From Verrucomicrobiales bacterium (GTDB taxonomy: Bacteria; Verrucomicrobiota; Verrucomicrobiia; Verrucomicrobiales; DEV007), in the NCBI GenBank assembly GCA_012960505.1, contig DUBC01000007.1:212054-276053 (forward strand): DNA of 64,000 nucleotides, written 5' to 3'. The notes under the pieces are model-generated. The model saw only the letters and a list, made by a program, of their open reading frames with translations, did no database searches and had not been told where the DNA came from. Both the position numbers and the translations under genes were made by a program. Positions within the stretch are counted from its first letter, which is position 1. Each line of letters begins with the position of its first letter. Below are positions 33,863 to 42,640 of this stretch, in pieces.

Positions 33863-35344
33863 TTAACTTTTAATTTCCCACTTAAATCCGTATTTTAGAA
33901 AATCCAATTTAGATTCGTTTTCAGTCAACGCATCAAGTAGTCGCATCATTAAACTTTTATGATTAGAATTAGCACCGATTGCAAAGGGCTGAATTGCTAC
34001 AGCCATGGGTTCATCAATATCCACGATGAAAGCATCATTAAGCGTGGAGGAATTTGCCAAAGCGTTACTTCTATAAACAATAACAGCGTCTAAGGATCCA
34101 GCCCTTAGTTGATTGACTAAAAAGTCACCCGTCGCAGAGTCTAAAAGCTTATTGTTATTCACATTAATTTTCAAATGGTCTAGAAGTCGAACAGTCAAAG
34201 CACCTAGTGCAGATTTTTCGGGGTGAGCTGTCCCAACCCGTATGTTGGGCTTAGTAAGATCGCTCAATGATCCTATAGTTCCTCTCATTTCATTTTTAAC
34301 TAGAATAACCATATCATTTGAACTGACATTCGTAGGCGAATCGAAAAGCTCACTCACATCATCCATAAATGAAATATCACATGAAAAATATGCATCTGGG
34401 CGGGCTCCTGCCTTCATCTGTGAGACTAGGACCCCACAACCGTTAGGGACAAGTTGGATACTGACCCCTTCACGTGATTCAAATTCAGCGATTCTTTGCC
34501 TAATTGCAGGAGTGAGCATGGCTCCGGTATAGAGTAAAATTTCGGGGCTCTCTGACCACTCATCACCTTCAATTATCGTATAACCCTCTTCCGCAAATAC
34601 CTTTTGCCCGCGATCCTTCGATGTAACGTACCTAGCAAATTTAAGAGAAGCTGAAGGGTTTTTTGTTGAGTTCAATATTCCAATAGTAACTGATTTCTTT
34701 TTGGATTCAAATTCGGGCAATGTCACAAAATCTAATTCTGCATACTGGTTAGCTATCGCATCCCATGCAAAACCAACATCAGCCGAGTTTAATTTTATGT
34801 CGTTAGCGACCTCGTTGACCGTAGGTTTCATGACAATAGCTTTTGATGATAATAGTTCCCAATGACCCGATGCTGATAGGACTTTTTTAGTGAATTTTCC
34901 AATAGACGCAGCCTCTGGATTAGCTAATATGATCCTGCAGTCATCATTCTTTATGAGCTCATTGAGACTATTAATATTTAAGGGATTCCCTTTCTTAACG
35001 ATGAGCCCTGCCATGAGGCTACAAACTGGAACTGATTCATTGGAAAGGCCCTTCTGTTTAGCAATTACAAGGTAACTGGTATCAGCAGCAAGATACAAAT
35101 CACCAATCTTGGAGGCTTCTATATTACCTAGTAAAGTGCCAGATCCTGCGAACTGAAGTCTTATTTTAGTATTGTATGAATTTTCGTACTGGTTTGCAAT
35201 TCGCTCCATTGGAACCCTCATGCCCGCGGCACAATATACAATTAATTCAGAAACTTCATTATCCTTATCGTGATCGATAAAGAAAAAGATAGGCACCAAC
35301 AATGTAACCAATAACGAAACAAAAATAACTTTTGATCTGTTCAT
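33863..35344 (-). CDS. modA: Tandem-duplicated molybdate/tungstate-binding protein (two ModA-like domains)
   Basis: A 493-residue protein with an N-terminal hydrophobic segment (about 5-23) that may act as signal peptide or anchor; there is no lipobox cysteine. Two successive solute-binding domains follow. Domain 1 (about 33-260) opens with 'LIVYCAAGMRVPMERIA' and has 'FAGSGTLLGNIEASKIGDLYLAAD'. Domain 2 (about 266-490) opens with 'ILLYTGAMLTPAIRQRI' and has 'NGCGVLVSQMKAGARPDAYFSCD'. Both show the order of ModA-type binding proteins (first strand, anion-binding G-S/C-G loop, D-x-[YL]-x-[AS]-x-D). A normal ModA has one domain (about 230-250). Two lobes on one chain could raise local oxyanion capture or bind two different ligands. 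The gene follows the HesA-like gene by 11 nt. Confidence 0.92.
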   Translation of the reverse strand: MNRSKVIFVSLLVTLLVPIFFFIDHDKDNEVSELIVYCAAGMRVPMERIANQYENSYNTKIRLQFAGSGTLLGNIEASKIGDLYLAADTSYLVIAKQKGLSNESVPVCSLMAGLIVKKGNPLNINSLNELIKNDDCRIILANPEAASIGKFTKKVLSASGHWELLSSKAIVMKPTVNEVANDIKLNSADVGFAWDAIANQYAELDFVTLPEFESKKKSVTIGILNSTKNPSASLKFARYVTSKDRGQKVFAEEGYTIIEGDEWSESPEILLYTGAMLTPAIRQRIAEFESREGVSIQLVPNGCGVLVSQMKAGARPDAYFSCDISFMDDVSELFDSPTNVSSNDMVILVKNEMRGTIGSLSDLTKPNIRVGTAHPEKSALGALTVRLLDHLKINVNNNKLLDSATGDFLVNQLRAGSLDAVIVYRSNALANSSTLNDAFIVDIDEPMAVAIQPFAIGANSNHKSLMMRLLDALTENESKLDFLKYGFKWEIKS

Positions 35345-35355
35345 GATTGATAGAT

Positions 35356-36090
35356 TTAGTTACAGGCTAAACAATCGACTCGTTTAGGGAGTAATTCTAT
35401 TTTTTTAACTTCCATTGATGAAGCATCAATTCTTATAAGTTTTCCAAGTGAAGATTTTTGGAAATTACACAATAATTTAATCCCTTCAATGACTCCGATC
35501 TGAGCAACTAAAGATGATACGGCACCGATGACGGGGAACTTTCTTTCCCATTGAGTTGGCTTGTCAGGATAAATGCACTTCAGACATGGAGTTATCCCAG
35601 GCAGTATGGTCATTACCTGACCTTCCATTGAATACATGGCACAGTCCACTAGCATCTTGCCCCCCTTAATAGCTGCTTCGTTTAAGAGAAAGCGCTCTTC
35701 GAAGAGAGGCGCACAACTGAAAATAATATCGGCATTACCTGCAATTTTATCTATATTTTCTTCAGTAATATTTTCATCAAATATCTCCACATCAATACTT
35801 GAATTAAACCTATTAAGAGTCTGCGCAGCGCATTGAACTCTTGACTTACCTACATGGTCTCGAGACATCAATATTTGACGATTAAGATCATCTTCACGGA
35901 GATTGCCAGCGTGTGCTAAAATCAGCTTGCCAATTCCGGCCGCAGCAAGACTCAATGCTACTGGTCCACCTAAACCTCCTACTCTCGTCACCAATGCGGT
36001 ACTGTTCTTGAGAGTCAATTGCTCAGATTCTCCAAATCCGGGAACATCGAGTTGCCATGAGTAGGTAAGCTTCTCGCTTTCAGTTAACAT
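35356..36090 (-). CDS. HesA/MoeB/ThiF-like E1 adenylyltransferase
   Basis: A 244-residue ubiquitin-activating-like enzyme. It has a Rossmann motif variant 'RVGGLGGPVALSLAAAGIG', the arginine finger in 'DDLNRQILMSRDHVGKSRVQ', 'TPCLKC' with the first zinc cysteines, and C-terminal 'DCLAC' with the second pair. The position of the Mg-binding aspartate of MoeB/ThiF (usually 'CTDN') reads 'CAPLFEER', which points to the HesA-like subgroup rather than MoeB. Its likely partner is the 93-residue carrier encoded 9 nt upstream, whose C-terminal Gly-Gly it would adenylate. In a transporter operon for molybdate or tungstate, a role in sulfur transfer for pyranopterin cofactor synthesis is likely. Thiamine or thiolated product synthesis is possible but not favoured. 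Confidence 0.87.
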   Translation of the reverse strand: MLTESEKLTYSWQLDVPGFGESEQLTLKNSTALVTRVGGLGGPVALSLAAAGIGKLILAHAGNLREDDLNRQILMSRDHVGKSRVQCAAQTLNRFNSSIDVEIFDENITEENIDKIAGNADIIFSCAPLFEERFLLNEAAIKGGKMLVDCAMYSMEGQVMTILPGITPCLKCIYPDKPTQWERKFPVIGAVSSLVAQIGVIEGIKLLCNFQKSSLGKLIRIDASSMEVKKIELLPKRVDCLACN

Positions 36091-36099
36091 CGTTTACAA

Positions 36100-36381
36100 C
36101 TAGCCTCCAGCGATTGGAGGTAAAAGTGAAATTACGCAGTCATCCTTAATTAAGGTGTTTTGGAAATCAATTACCTGTTCATCATCAACTGCTACGAGCA
36201 AAGATCGCCTAGGTGAACCTTCAGCATCAAAAATGAAGTCACTGACCGCGTGCGTGGCCTTCGCAGACAATGCCTGTAAAAGTTCTATCAGCGGCAACGG
36301 CTCCTGAAAGCTCAGCTCTTCAGTATCTTCACCCACCTCAGTGGCAATTTGCCCCTTATAATTAATTGTTACCGTTATCAT
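36100..36381 (-). CDS. MoaD/ThiS-like ubiquitin-fold sulfur carrier
   Basis: A 93-residue beta-grasp protein ending in the diagnostic Gly-Gly ('LLPPIAGG'), the site of adenylation and thiocarboxylation. 'VISLLPPIAGG' matches MoaD C-termini closely. Length is slightly above E. coli MoaD (81). It would be activated by the E1-like protein encoded directly downstream and serve as sulfur donor, most likely to a molybdopterin-synthase-type step. No MoaE, MoaA or MoeA is in the window. Its 5' end overlaps the ABC ATPase gene by 20 nt, so the carrier is tied to the transporter genes at the level of translation. Confidence 0.9.
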   Translation of the reverse strand: MITVTINYKGQIATEVGEDTEELSFQEPLPLIELLQALSAKATHAVSDFIFDAEGSPRRSLLVAVDDEQVIDFQNTLIKDDCVISLLPPIAGG

Positions 36382-37066
36382 TTATTAATGTTAGGATTGA
36401 GCCCTCATCCATTTGAAGGTGTTTGTTGCCGGTGTTAAATGCATCCATATCATGAGTAGCCATCATCACAGTAGCTCCATCATTTGCATAACTTGTAAGG
36501 TGATCTAATACTCTCTGCCCATTTTCCTGATCAAGATTACCTGTAGGCTCATCAGCAAATATGATAGTTGGCTCAACTAGTAGAGCTCTAGCGAGCGCGG
36601 TCCTCTGTTTCTCTCCAGAACTCAGTTGGTCAGGGTAGTGATTCGATCGATCTGAAAGCCCTAATGATTCAATAAGTTCAGCGGTGCGAGTTCCCCAATC
36701 ATTAGAAGAATTAACAATGCCCGGGCAGAGAATATTTTCTCTGACAGTTAAATACGGAACAAGATTGAAGTCCTGGAAGACAAATCCAATGTTTTTAGAT
36801 CTAAATTGGGCCCTATCTTTAGCGCTGAGCCTGTACGGAGAAATTCCATCATATTCCACAGTTCCACTGTCAGGTTCTTGCAAGGCACCAAGGACCGCCA
36901 ACAATGTTGATTTACCGCAGCCGCTTGGGCCGGAAATAGTGATAAAATCACCATGTGATAATTCCAAATTAATGTGATTCAGGACTCTAATGAGACCTGA
37001 TTCAGAAGAATAGCTTTTAGTTATTCCATCAGCCCTGAGAGTCACTTCTGATACCGTATTATTCAT
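36362..37066 (-). CDS. ABC transporter ATP-binding protein, LolD/MacB type
   Basis: A 234-residue ATPase. Walker A 'GPSGCGKS' is at 46-53, the Q-loop in 'GFVFQDFNLVPYL', signature 'LSSGEKQRTALARAL', Walker B 'IIFADEPTGNLD' and switch 'MATHD'. The pattern is typical of LolD/FtsE/MacB ATPases. It would energise the FtsX-type permease encoded upstream, whose 3' end it overlaps by 8 nt, and it is distinct from modC at the end of the same operon. It is a second LolD-like pair in the window besides the one at 3-7 kb. The transported or extruded substrate is unknown. Confidence 0.93.
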   Translation of the reverse strand: MNNTVSEVTLRADGITKSYSSESGLIRVLNHINLELSHGDFITISGPSGCGKSTLLAVLGALQEPDSGTVEYDGISPYRLSAKDRAQFRSKNIGFVFQDFNLVPYLTVRENILCPGIVNSSNDWGTRTAELIESLGLSDRSNHYPDQLSSGEKQRTALARALLVEPTIIFADEPTGNLDQENGQRVLDHLTSYANDGATVMMATHDMDAFNTGNKHLQMDEGSILTLINDNGNN

Positions 37067-38336
37067 TTCTTAAAATTACTGCCGGATCCTTTAAGGCCCC
37101 CTTAACTGCAGGTATCCATGCTGCCCCACAGGCGAGTAAAATTGGAACACAAGTTAATACAAGCATGTTGCTTGGATCCATGAATATAGAGACAAAGATT
37201 GCATTACCCCAAAAAACAGGAACTAAAACAAATGATACAGCAAAGGCACACAGCGTGCCTGCGATACCCATTAGCATGGCTCTCGAGATGATAAGTAAAA
37301 TTAAATTGGATCCACCGAATCCCATTGCTCCTAATATCCCAATTTCAACGGACCTGCTAGCGACATTTGAAAACGTTAAATATGAAATCCATCCGATGCT
37401 TAAGGCTGCAATTATTAGAACAAATAGTTTCGCAGTTAATGACTGATTAACAATTAACTCCTTTTGACTGATAGCAAAATTCTGTATCTGCTTTTCGCCG
37501 GTCCTCTTTACCTTGTTTCGTGCCTCTGCTCTTGCTAAGGCCTTACTTTCCTTTTCTATAATTTTTGTATTTGGCAATATTTGAGCAATTTCCTTCTTTA
37601 TGTCTCCGAGACGATCTATTGATTCGCAATTGCACTCCAAAGCAAGGATGCCATTTATTAGGGAGGGCTTTTCTAGAAGTTCTTGAACCGTAGACAATGC
37701 CATCCACGCTGTAATATCATCAACGGTTCCCCGACTAGGGTGTGTCGCAGTAATCCTAAATTCTTTTCCCATGAATTTAATAATGTCACTCGGTTTGAGG
37801 TCATATTTATTATGCAATTCATGTCCTAAGACTATGTCTCCAATTTTGACTGGATCGATTAATGTTTTTTTCCTGTTTTCACCTCTAAACGCAATAGGAA
37901 CCTCACCCCTGACCCCAATTAGTAAAACAGATTGATCCTTCTCTTCCCACTTAACCATCTGAGTCAATCTAGGTAAGAGATGATTGACTGTGACAATTTT
38001 AGAATTCGCTAATGTTTCGACGTATTCTTCTGGCATCGTTTGTTCCCCGTAGCCCTGTTCATAAATTACAGAGAGGTCCTGTTTTTCTGGATAGATATGA
38101 ATATTAAAACCTAATCCTTTCATCGATTTTCGTATCTCGTTTTCAAGGTCAGTTATTTCTTTTTTAAGATCACTACTCATGACCCGCATCTTGTTCGAAA
38201 ATGAAATCTGTGAATTGCTGAGTATTGAAAGAGAAATAATGTATGACAGGACAGAAACAGATACAGCCATCACACCCATTATGAAGGTGCCTTTACTGTG
38301 TCGTATTTCTTTTATTATTATTCTGAAAAGATTCAT
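37059..38336 (-). CDS. ABC transporter permease, FtsX/MacB type
   Basis: A 425-residue four-helix permease. An N-terminal helix (about 15-38) is followed by a periplasmic core domain of about 250 residues with a Lys/Arg/Glu-rich helical tail (about 255-295). Three C-terminal helices form the FtsX domain (about 300-420), with 'VEIGILGAMGFGGSNL' in the conserved loop. Length fits single-module LolC/MacB-like permeases and contrasts with the duplicated 1133-residue permease at 3-6.5 kb. It works with the overlapping ATPase gene downstream. The propeller gene upstream ends 22 nt before its start, so the permease and the exported propellers may act together in the envelope. Confidence 0.92.
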   Translation of the reverse strand: MNLFRIIIKEIRHSKGTFIMGVMAVSVSVLSYIISLSILSNSQISFSNKMRVMSSDLKKEITDLENEIRKSMKGLGFNIHIYPEKQDLSVIYEQGYGEQTMPEEYVETLANSKIVTVNHLLPRLTQMVKWEEKDQSVLLIGVRGEVPIAFRGENRKKTLIDPVKIGDIVLGHELHNKYDLKPSDIIKFMGKEFRITATHPSRGTVDDITAWMALSTVQELLEKPSLINGILALECNCESIDRLGDIKKEIAQILPNTKIIEKESKALARAEARNKVKRTGEKQIQNFAISQKELIVNQSLTAKLFVLIIAALSIGWISYLTFSNVASRSVEIGILGAMGFGGSNLILLIISRAMLMGIAGTLCAFAVSFVLVPVFWGNAIFVSIFMDPSNMLVLTCVPILLACGAAWIPAVKGALKDPAVILRNE

Positions 38337-38358
38337 TCAGAAAATTTCAATTAGTTCA

Positions 38359-39807
38359 TTAAGATGGTGGCCCACAAAAACAATAGATATGACCCAACGT
38401 AGTACTGGCCATGAGATTACCATCTGAGAAAGCCAAGCCATAAGTTTTACCTTTAACTTTAGCTGACCAGAGCTGTTTGCCTGATGCAGCGTCGTACCCC
38501 AACACCGTATCCTTAGCGCCCATAAAAATGATATTACCAGCAAGTATGAGATCGTATGGTGCAGGCGCTTCGACTTCCCATTTATAACTCTTCAATAACT
38601 CAGTTTTATATTTAACATTGAGAGTTTTAAGTTCTGATAATGACTTTTCCATACTGCTGATCTGAGAACGCAATTGGGTGATAGTATCTTCATTTTTTGA
38701 CGCGATGGTCTTTTTTAAAGCAGCTTGAACCTTACCAATTTTATCAGTGATTGATTTAATGTTTTTGTTGTTACCAGCGATAGAATTAGTTGCTTGTCCA
38801 TACTCGATCCTATTAAGTGATTTAAGCTTTCCTTGTTGATGGATGTAAGCAATATCTTTAGAGATTAGCAATCTGTCAGCACCTGAAAACTGCAGCATCG
38901 GGGAGCCTCCAGAAGGGTCTGCAATCTGAATCATATTACCGAATGATTTTTGACTGCTTGGTATAGCCACGAGCTTATCATCATCAGTGAGTAAGCAAAA
39001 TGTTCCTCCGGCATTTGCTACACTCTTAATGGTTTTTCCGGCCTTCAAATCAAACAGCAATGGAACGCTCCTTCCCTGAGGAGCATAAAGAGTAGTGCTA
39101 CTAGCAAGCAATGAGCCCTGTAAGGTCATATCCGGGTGCTTTGTTATATAATTAGGTTCACCGGTGATTTTGTTAACTGAGCACATAAATGATGGCTCCC
39201 AGGGAACTAATGATGCAGCAAAATAGGCGAGCCCGTTTTGAATGAGGACCCCGGTTCTTACAGGCCAAGGTGAGATCAGTTTGCCGTTACTGGATATTAG
39301 CCTCTTGTCTTCTGCTGGGCCGTGTTTCCATTTGATCTTTCCATTATCTGAATTAACTGCATATGCATAACCATCATCGGAGCCGAAGTAGCATAAATTA
39401 CCATCAATTGTAGGCGGCATTCTTACCGCACCAGTAACGAAACTCACCCATTTTTCATTGCCTGTGTCAATATCTAGGCAGTGAATTCCATGATCCACTG
39501 ATGACCCATAAAAAACTGATTTTCCTTTGACCGTAACAAAGAAAACAGGATCAAAGTTCCTCATTGATTGGAGGTCCTTATTGCCAGAATAAGCATCCCA
39601 TTTAGCCGGTCCTGACCATGCCATCATGGGTGGATGAGGGGAGGTTCTTAACCAGCTTTGCTTTAATGGCATGGTTGGGACTTCATCCGTGATGCCAGAT
39701 CGTCGATTGTTATGACGATAAGTTGACCAATCCTCGGCGAGGAGTGAACTCTGATAGGACAGAATAAAAATTATACTGAGAACTAAAAATCGAGTCATGA
39801 GTTTCAA
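38359..39807 (-). CDS. Exported beta-propeller (PQQ-type) with coiled-coil insertion
   Basis: A 482-residue protein with a signal peptide (about 1-24, ending L-L-A-E). PQQ/BamB-type blades run to about residue 330, for example 'IHCLDIDTGNEKW' and 'GYAYAVNSDNGKIKW'. A charged, alpha-helical stretch without prolines follows at about 340-405 ('KITDKIGKVQAALKK'-like heptads and 'QLRSQISSMEKSLSEL'), then a last blade ('VLGYDAASGKQLW') closes the propeller. The helical insert looks like an antiparallel coiled-coil arm projecting from the propeller. No quinoprotein active-site signature is visible. Its start overlaps the stop of the larger propeller gene by 4 nt (ATGA), and the FtsX permease gene follows after 22 nt. 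Confidence 0.85.
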   Translation of the reverse strand: MKLMTRFLVLSIIFILSYQSSLLAEDWSTYRHNNRRSGITDEVPTMPLKQSWLRTSPHPPMMAWSGPAKWDAYSGNKDLQSMRNFDPVFFVTVKGKSVFYGSSVDHGIHCLDIDTGNEKWVSFVTGAVRMPPTIDGNLCYFGSDDGYAYAVNSDNGKIKWKHGPAEDKRLISSNGKLISPWPVRTGVLIQNGLAYFAASLVPWEPSFMCSVNKITGEPNYITKHPDMTLQGSLLASSTTLYAPQGRSVPLLFDLKAGKTIKSVANAGGTFCLLTDDDKLVAIPSSQKSFGNMIQIADPSGGSPMLQFSGADRLLISKDIAYIHQQGKLKSLNRIEYGQATNSIAGNNKNIKSITDKIGKVQAALKKTIASKNEDTITQLRSQISSMEKSLSELKTLNVKYKTELLKSYKWEVEAPAPYDLILAGNIIFMGAKDTVLGYDAASGKQLWSAKVKGKTYGLAFSDGNLMASTTLGHIYCFCGPPS

Positions 39808-42539
39808 TCTTTAGCAGTATTTGTTAAATGTTTCTTAGGGATAAATCCAAGGGAGGTCTCCATCCATCCTCCGCAGGAGCATCCACCGCCACCTTCGGGA
39901 ATGAGAATCATGCCTGAGGCTGGTATCGTATTAAGCCAACAACTCGGACGGAGCCGAGTCCAGCTAGTGGTCGATTCAGTTTCTTTTGACCACATGGATA
40001 TTTGACGGGCCTTACCCCTATAGAGGAGAGCGTCCCCTGCTCCAACATATGTATGACAACCTTCTCTCTTTCCCATCTTGGTGGTTAAAATTTCTCCTGT
40101 GACGAGATCGTATCCATTAGGTTGTAAATAGAGTTTGTCCTTAGTCACTACTGGATGCTGCATATGACCACTATGGTGATCTTCTGCCCAGTTACTTGAT
40201 TTAGACCAAATGAGGTCTCCATTGTTGGCTTTGAATGTGTAAATGTGAAACTTTGAGTTCGAAGCGGTCAGAATCAAACGGTCCTTAGTCGCTTGAAGGT
40301 AGAATGTAACTAGACCGTCCTCAGTATCGATTGGCTTTTCCCAAAAGACCTTCCCATTATCAGCGTCAATGCAAACTAAGAACTGGTCTAGCCATAGTGA
40401 CTTGTCTGATACTCTCCTATTCTCTTGTTTCTTGATGGTTGAGTTTCTTGTTTCAATGAAATACAAATACCGATCTGCGCATGAGATAGTGGGATTCAAA
40501 ATAACTCCATTCTCATACCGCCAAGAAGGTTTGGCCTTTGAACCTTTTAAAGAATATCCAAAAATAAAATCACTGCATACTTGTTGAGTTCCAACATCAC
40601 CGCCCTTGCCGTCATACCACATTTTTCCTGACCAGAAGCTCTTATAAGAAGTGTTCGCTCTTGTTCCACTGCCAATTAAGTTGTCACCGATCCTTCCAAT
40701 GTAACCCCATTCATAGTCATTAGTTGATGACTCATTCTTTATGACTTTAACGGTTTGCAGTCTTTGGCCCGATTCTGAATCAAAGATCCAAGCAAGATCA
40801 TTAACTGCTACATAAAGCTGATCCTCATCAGCGCACCAATTTCCACAGTCACGAGGGATATTTACTCTTCTTAAATCGGGAGCCTCGATGCTCCAGAGGA
40901 CTGAGCCATTGTGAGCATCTAGAGCCACTAGCCTATTCATACCCTGATGGAACAATCTGCCACCTGCTGACAGCGGAGCCGGCATCCGTGGATTACGGTC
41001 AATACCGAAATCTGCTCCTGGTCTGCCTACCCATTGTATAGAGAATTCATGCGTTCCAGTAGCACCGGCCAACGTTTCCTTTGTCGATGTGGTGTTGCCT
41101 GCGTCTCCGTACTGATGCGTCCAGTCACCTGAGCCCGGGAGCTTTGGTCTCGCATAGATCCTATCACTTTCAGAAAGAAAAATGGCTCTACCTCTACCAG
41201 GGACAAGGACACGACGAATTTCATCATCTTCTGCACGGTCCACAGATACTACCAAGTTTATCATGCAACTAGTAAGAGGAATCTTGCCATTCAAGTCATC
41301 CGTTTTAAGTACATTTGCGCGTGAACCTTGGACTCCTGACTCGTATAGCTGATTCCTTAATTCATTGATTACAGATTGATCGCTTTGCAAAGAAATAACC
41401 GAAAACCTACTCAACCTTGCCAGCTCTACGAGAAACCTAGAGTCCGTTGATCCGATTACCAAACAATACCCATTTTTACATCCTGATTGCTCGATAATTT
41501 TTTGGGCTCTTTGCCTAAGCTTAGAGTTAACTTGAGCGGGAACACTAGGAACGGAAAAATTAAGGTTGGTATTAAATTCGTACGTGGGCCCTGACTGGCC
41601 CCTGTCAGACTCAACTAATTTATAAAAGTATTCCGTGGCAGGTTCGAGTTGAGAAAGATAAGCGAAATACTGATCATTCTTTTTTTGAGCCTTTATAATA
41701 CTGCCGAGCCTTCTCGTTTTACCAAAATGTACAGACATGTTCTTGATGCTGGAAGAGGTCCATGTGATTCGAGCTCCATCACCAGATATAAATCTTAAAG
41801 AAGGCTGAACAGAAAACTTTATAGGCGTTAACCCTAGTTTGTTAGACTGGGCAAGTATCGATGAAGGCTTAACTGCAACGTTATGTATTTGAGCGGCTAA
41901 GATAGAACCTTTCATTGGGTAGCTCTCATCATCATCCTTGTAAATGCCTACTGTATAATATGCTGTCTTTGGATAAGCTATTGGGCCTGATGCGTTGGTC
42001 TGACCTGATAGCTTTCCGTTAACATAGATATTTACTTTTGACCCATCATAAGTTCCGGCAATATGGTATCTTCTGCCCCTTTCAAATTTGGTCTTAGAAG
42101 TTGCTTGAATCAAAGATCCGCCAGTGGAGATCCAAAATAAAAATGAATCTTCGTTGTAACCTAAAATCCAGCCCCTCTCATAAGAGCCGTTATCCTGAGC
42201 GTATCCGATTATTGATCCCCATTGCTGACCTTCAGTAATTGTTACTATCGCCTCTGCTGTAATCTGATGTTTTGGAAGTGAGGATGGTGAGATTGAATCA
42301 TTGAATAAGCCTGTCTTCCCAGAAAGAATAAGTTCACCTGAAGAACCAAAGTTTGGTGAGGAGGTGGCTTCCAATTTAACTCTTTGTGTCCTATCAGAGA
42401 TAGTATCATTGGCCCAATTGGCTTTTGCAAAGTTCCATGAATGGACAGAGGAATTGGATTTAAGATCGATTTGTGAACTTGATACAGTTACGCAGACCAA
42501 TGAGAAAAGAGCGATCAGTAATTGTTTAGGCAATTTCAC
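39804..42539 (-). CDS. Exported multidomain protein: LamG, methyltransferase-like and beta-propeller domains
   Basis: A 911-residue protein with a signal peptide (about 1-22). A LamG/concanavalin-like domain comes first (about 60-225, with 'HIAGTYDGSKVNIYVNGKLSG'). A fibronectin-like module follows (about 245-325, ending in 'ATEYFYKLVE'), then an alpha/beta segment that resembles a Rossmann methyltransferase (about 345-455, with 'CLVIGSTDSRFLVELARL' and 'VPGRGRAIF'), then a PQQ-type propeller (about 480-880) with a Cys/Gly-rich C-terminal segment ('GGGCSCGGW'). The methyltransferase-like part lacks a clear SAM-binding D/E-x-G-x-G-x-G motif and may be structural. Related architectures occur in Planctomycetes and Verrucomicrobia, to my recollection. 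It is the first gene of the operon that leads to modC; a 101-bp gap upstream may hold the promoter. Confidence 0.82.
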   Translation of the reverse strand: MKLPKQLLIALFSLVCVTVSSSQIDLKSNSSVHSWNFAKANWANDTISDRTQRVKLEATSSPNFGSSGELILSGKTGLFNDSISPSSLPKHQITAEAIVTITEGQQWGSIIGYAQDNGSYERGWILGYNEDSFLFWISTGGSLIQATSKTKFERGRRYHIAGTYDGSKVNIYVNGKLSGQTNASGPIAYPKTAYYTVGIYKDDDESYPMKGSILAAQIHNVAVKPSSILAQSNKLGLTPIKFSVQPSLRFISGDGARITWTSSSIKNMSVHFGKTRRLGSIIKAQKKNDQYFAYLSQLEPATEYFYKLVESDRGQSGPTYEFNTNLNFSVPSVPAQVNSKLRQRAQKIIEQSGCKNGYCLVIGSTDSRFLVELARLSRFSVISLQSDQSVINELRNQLYESGVQGSRANVLKTDDLNGKIPLTSCMINLVVSVDRAEDDEIRRVLVPGRGRAIFLSESDRIYARPKLPGSGDWTHQYGDAGNTTSTKETLAGATGTHEFSIQWVGRPGADFGIDRNPRMPAPLSAGGRLFHQGMNRLVALDAHNGSVLWSIEAPDLRRVNIPRDCGNWCADEDQLYVAVNDLAWIFDSESGQRLQTVKVIKNESSTNDYEWGYIGRIGDNLIGSGTRANTSYKSFWSGKMWYDGKGGDVGTQQVCSDFIFGYSLKGSKAKPSWRYENGVILNPTISCADRYLYFIETRNSTIKKQENRRVSDKSLWLDQFLVCIDADNGKVFWEKPIDTEDGLVTFYLQATKDRLILTASNSKFHIYTFKANNGDLIWSKSSNWAEDHHSGHMQHPVVTKDKLYLQPNGYDLVTGEILTTKMGKREGCHTYVGAGDALLYRGKARQISMWSKETESTTSWTRLRPSCWLNTIPASGMILIPEGGGGCSCGGWMETSLGFIPKKHLTNTAKD

Positions 42540-42640
42540 TAAGTAAAAATAAACACTTTTAACTTAAGAATAAACAAGAATCCTAGAATTTGGCTCATTT
42601 TTTAAACTTTAAAACAATCTCTGAAAAGGGGAAAAAATGT

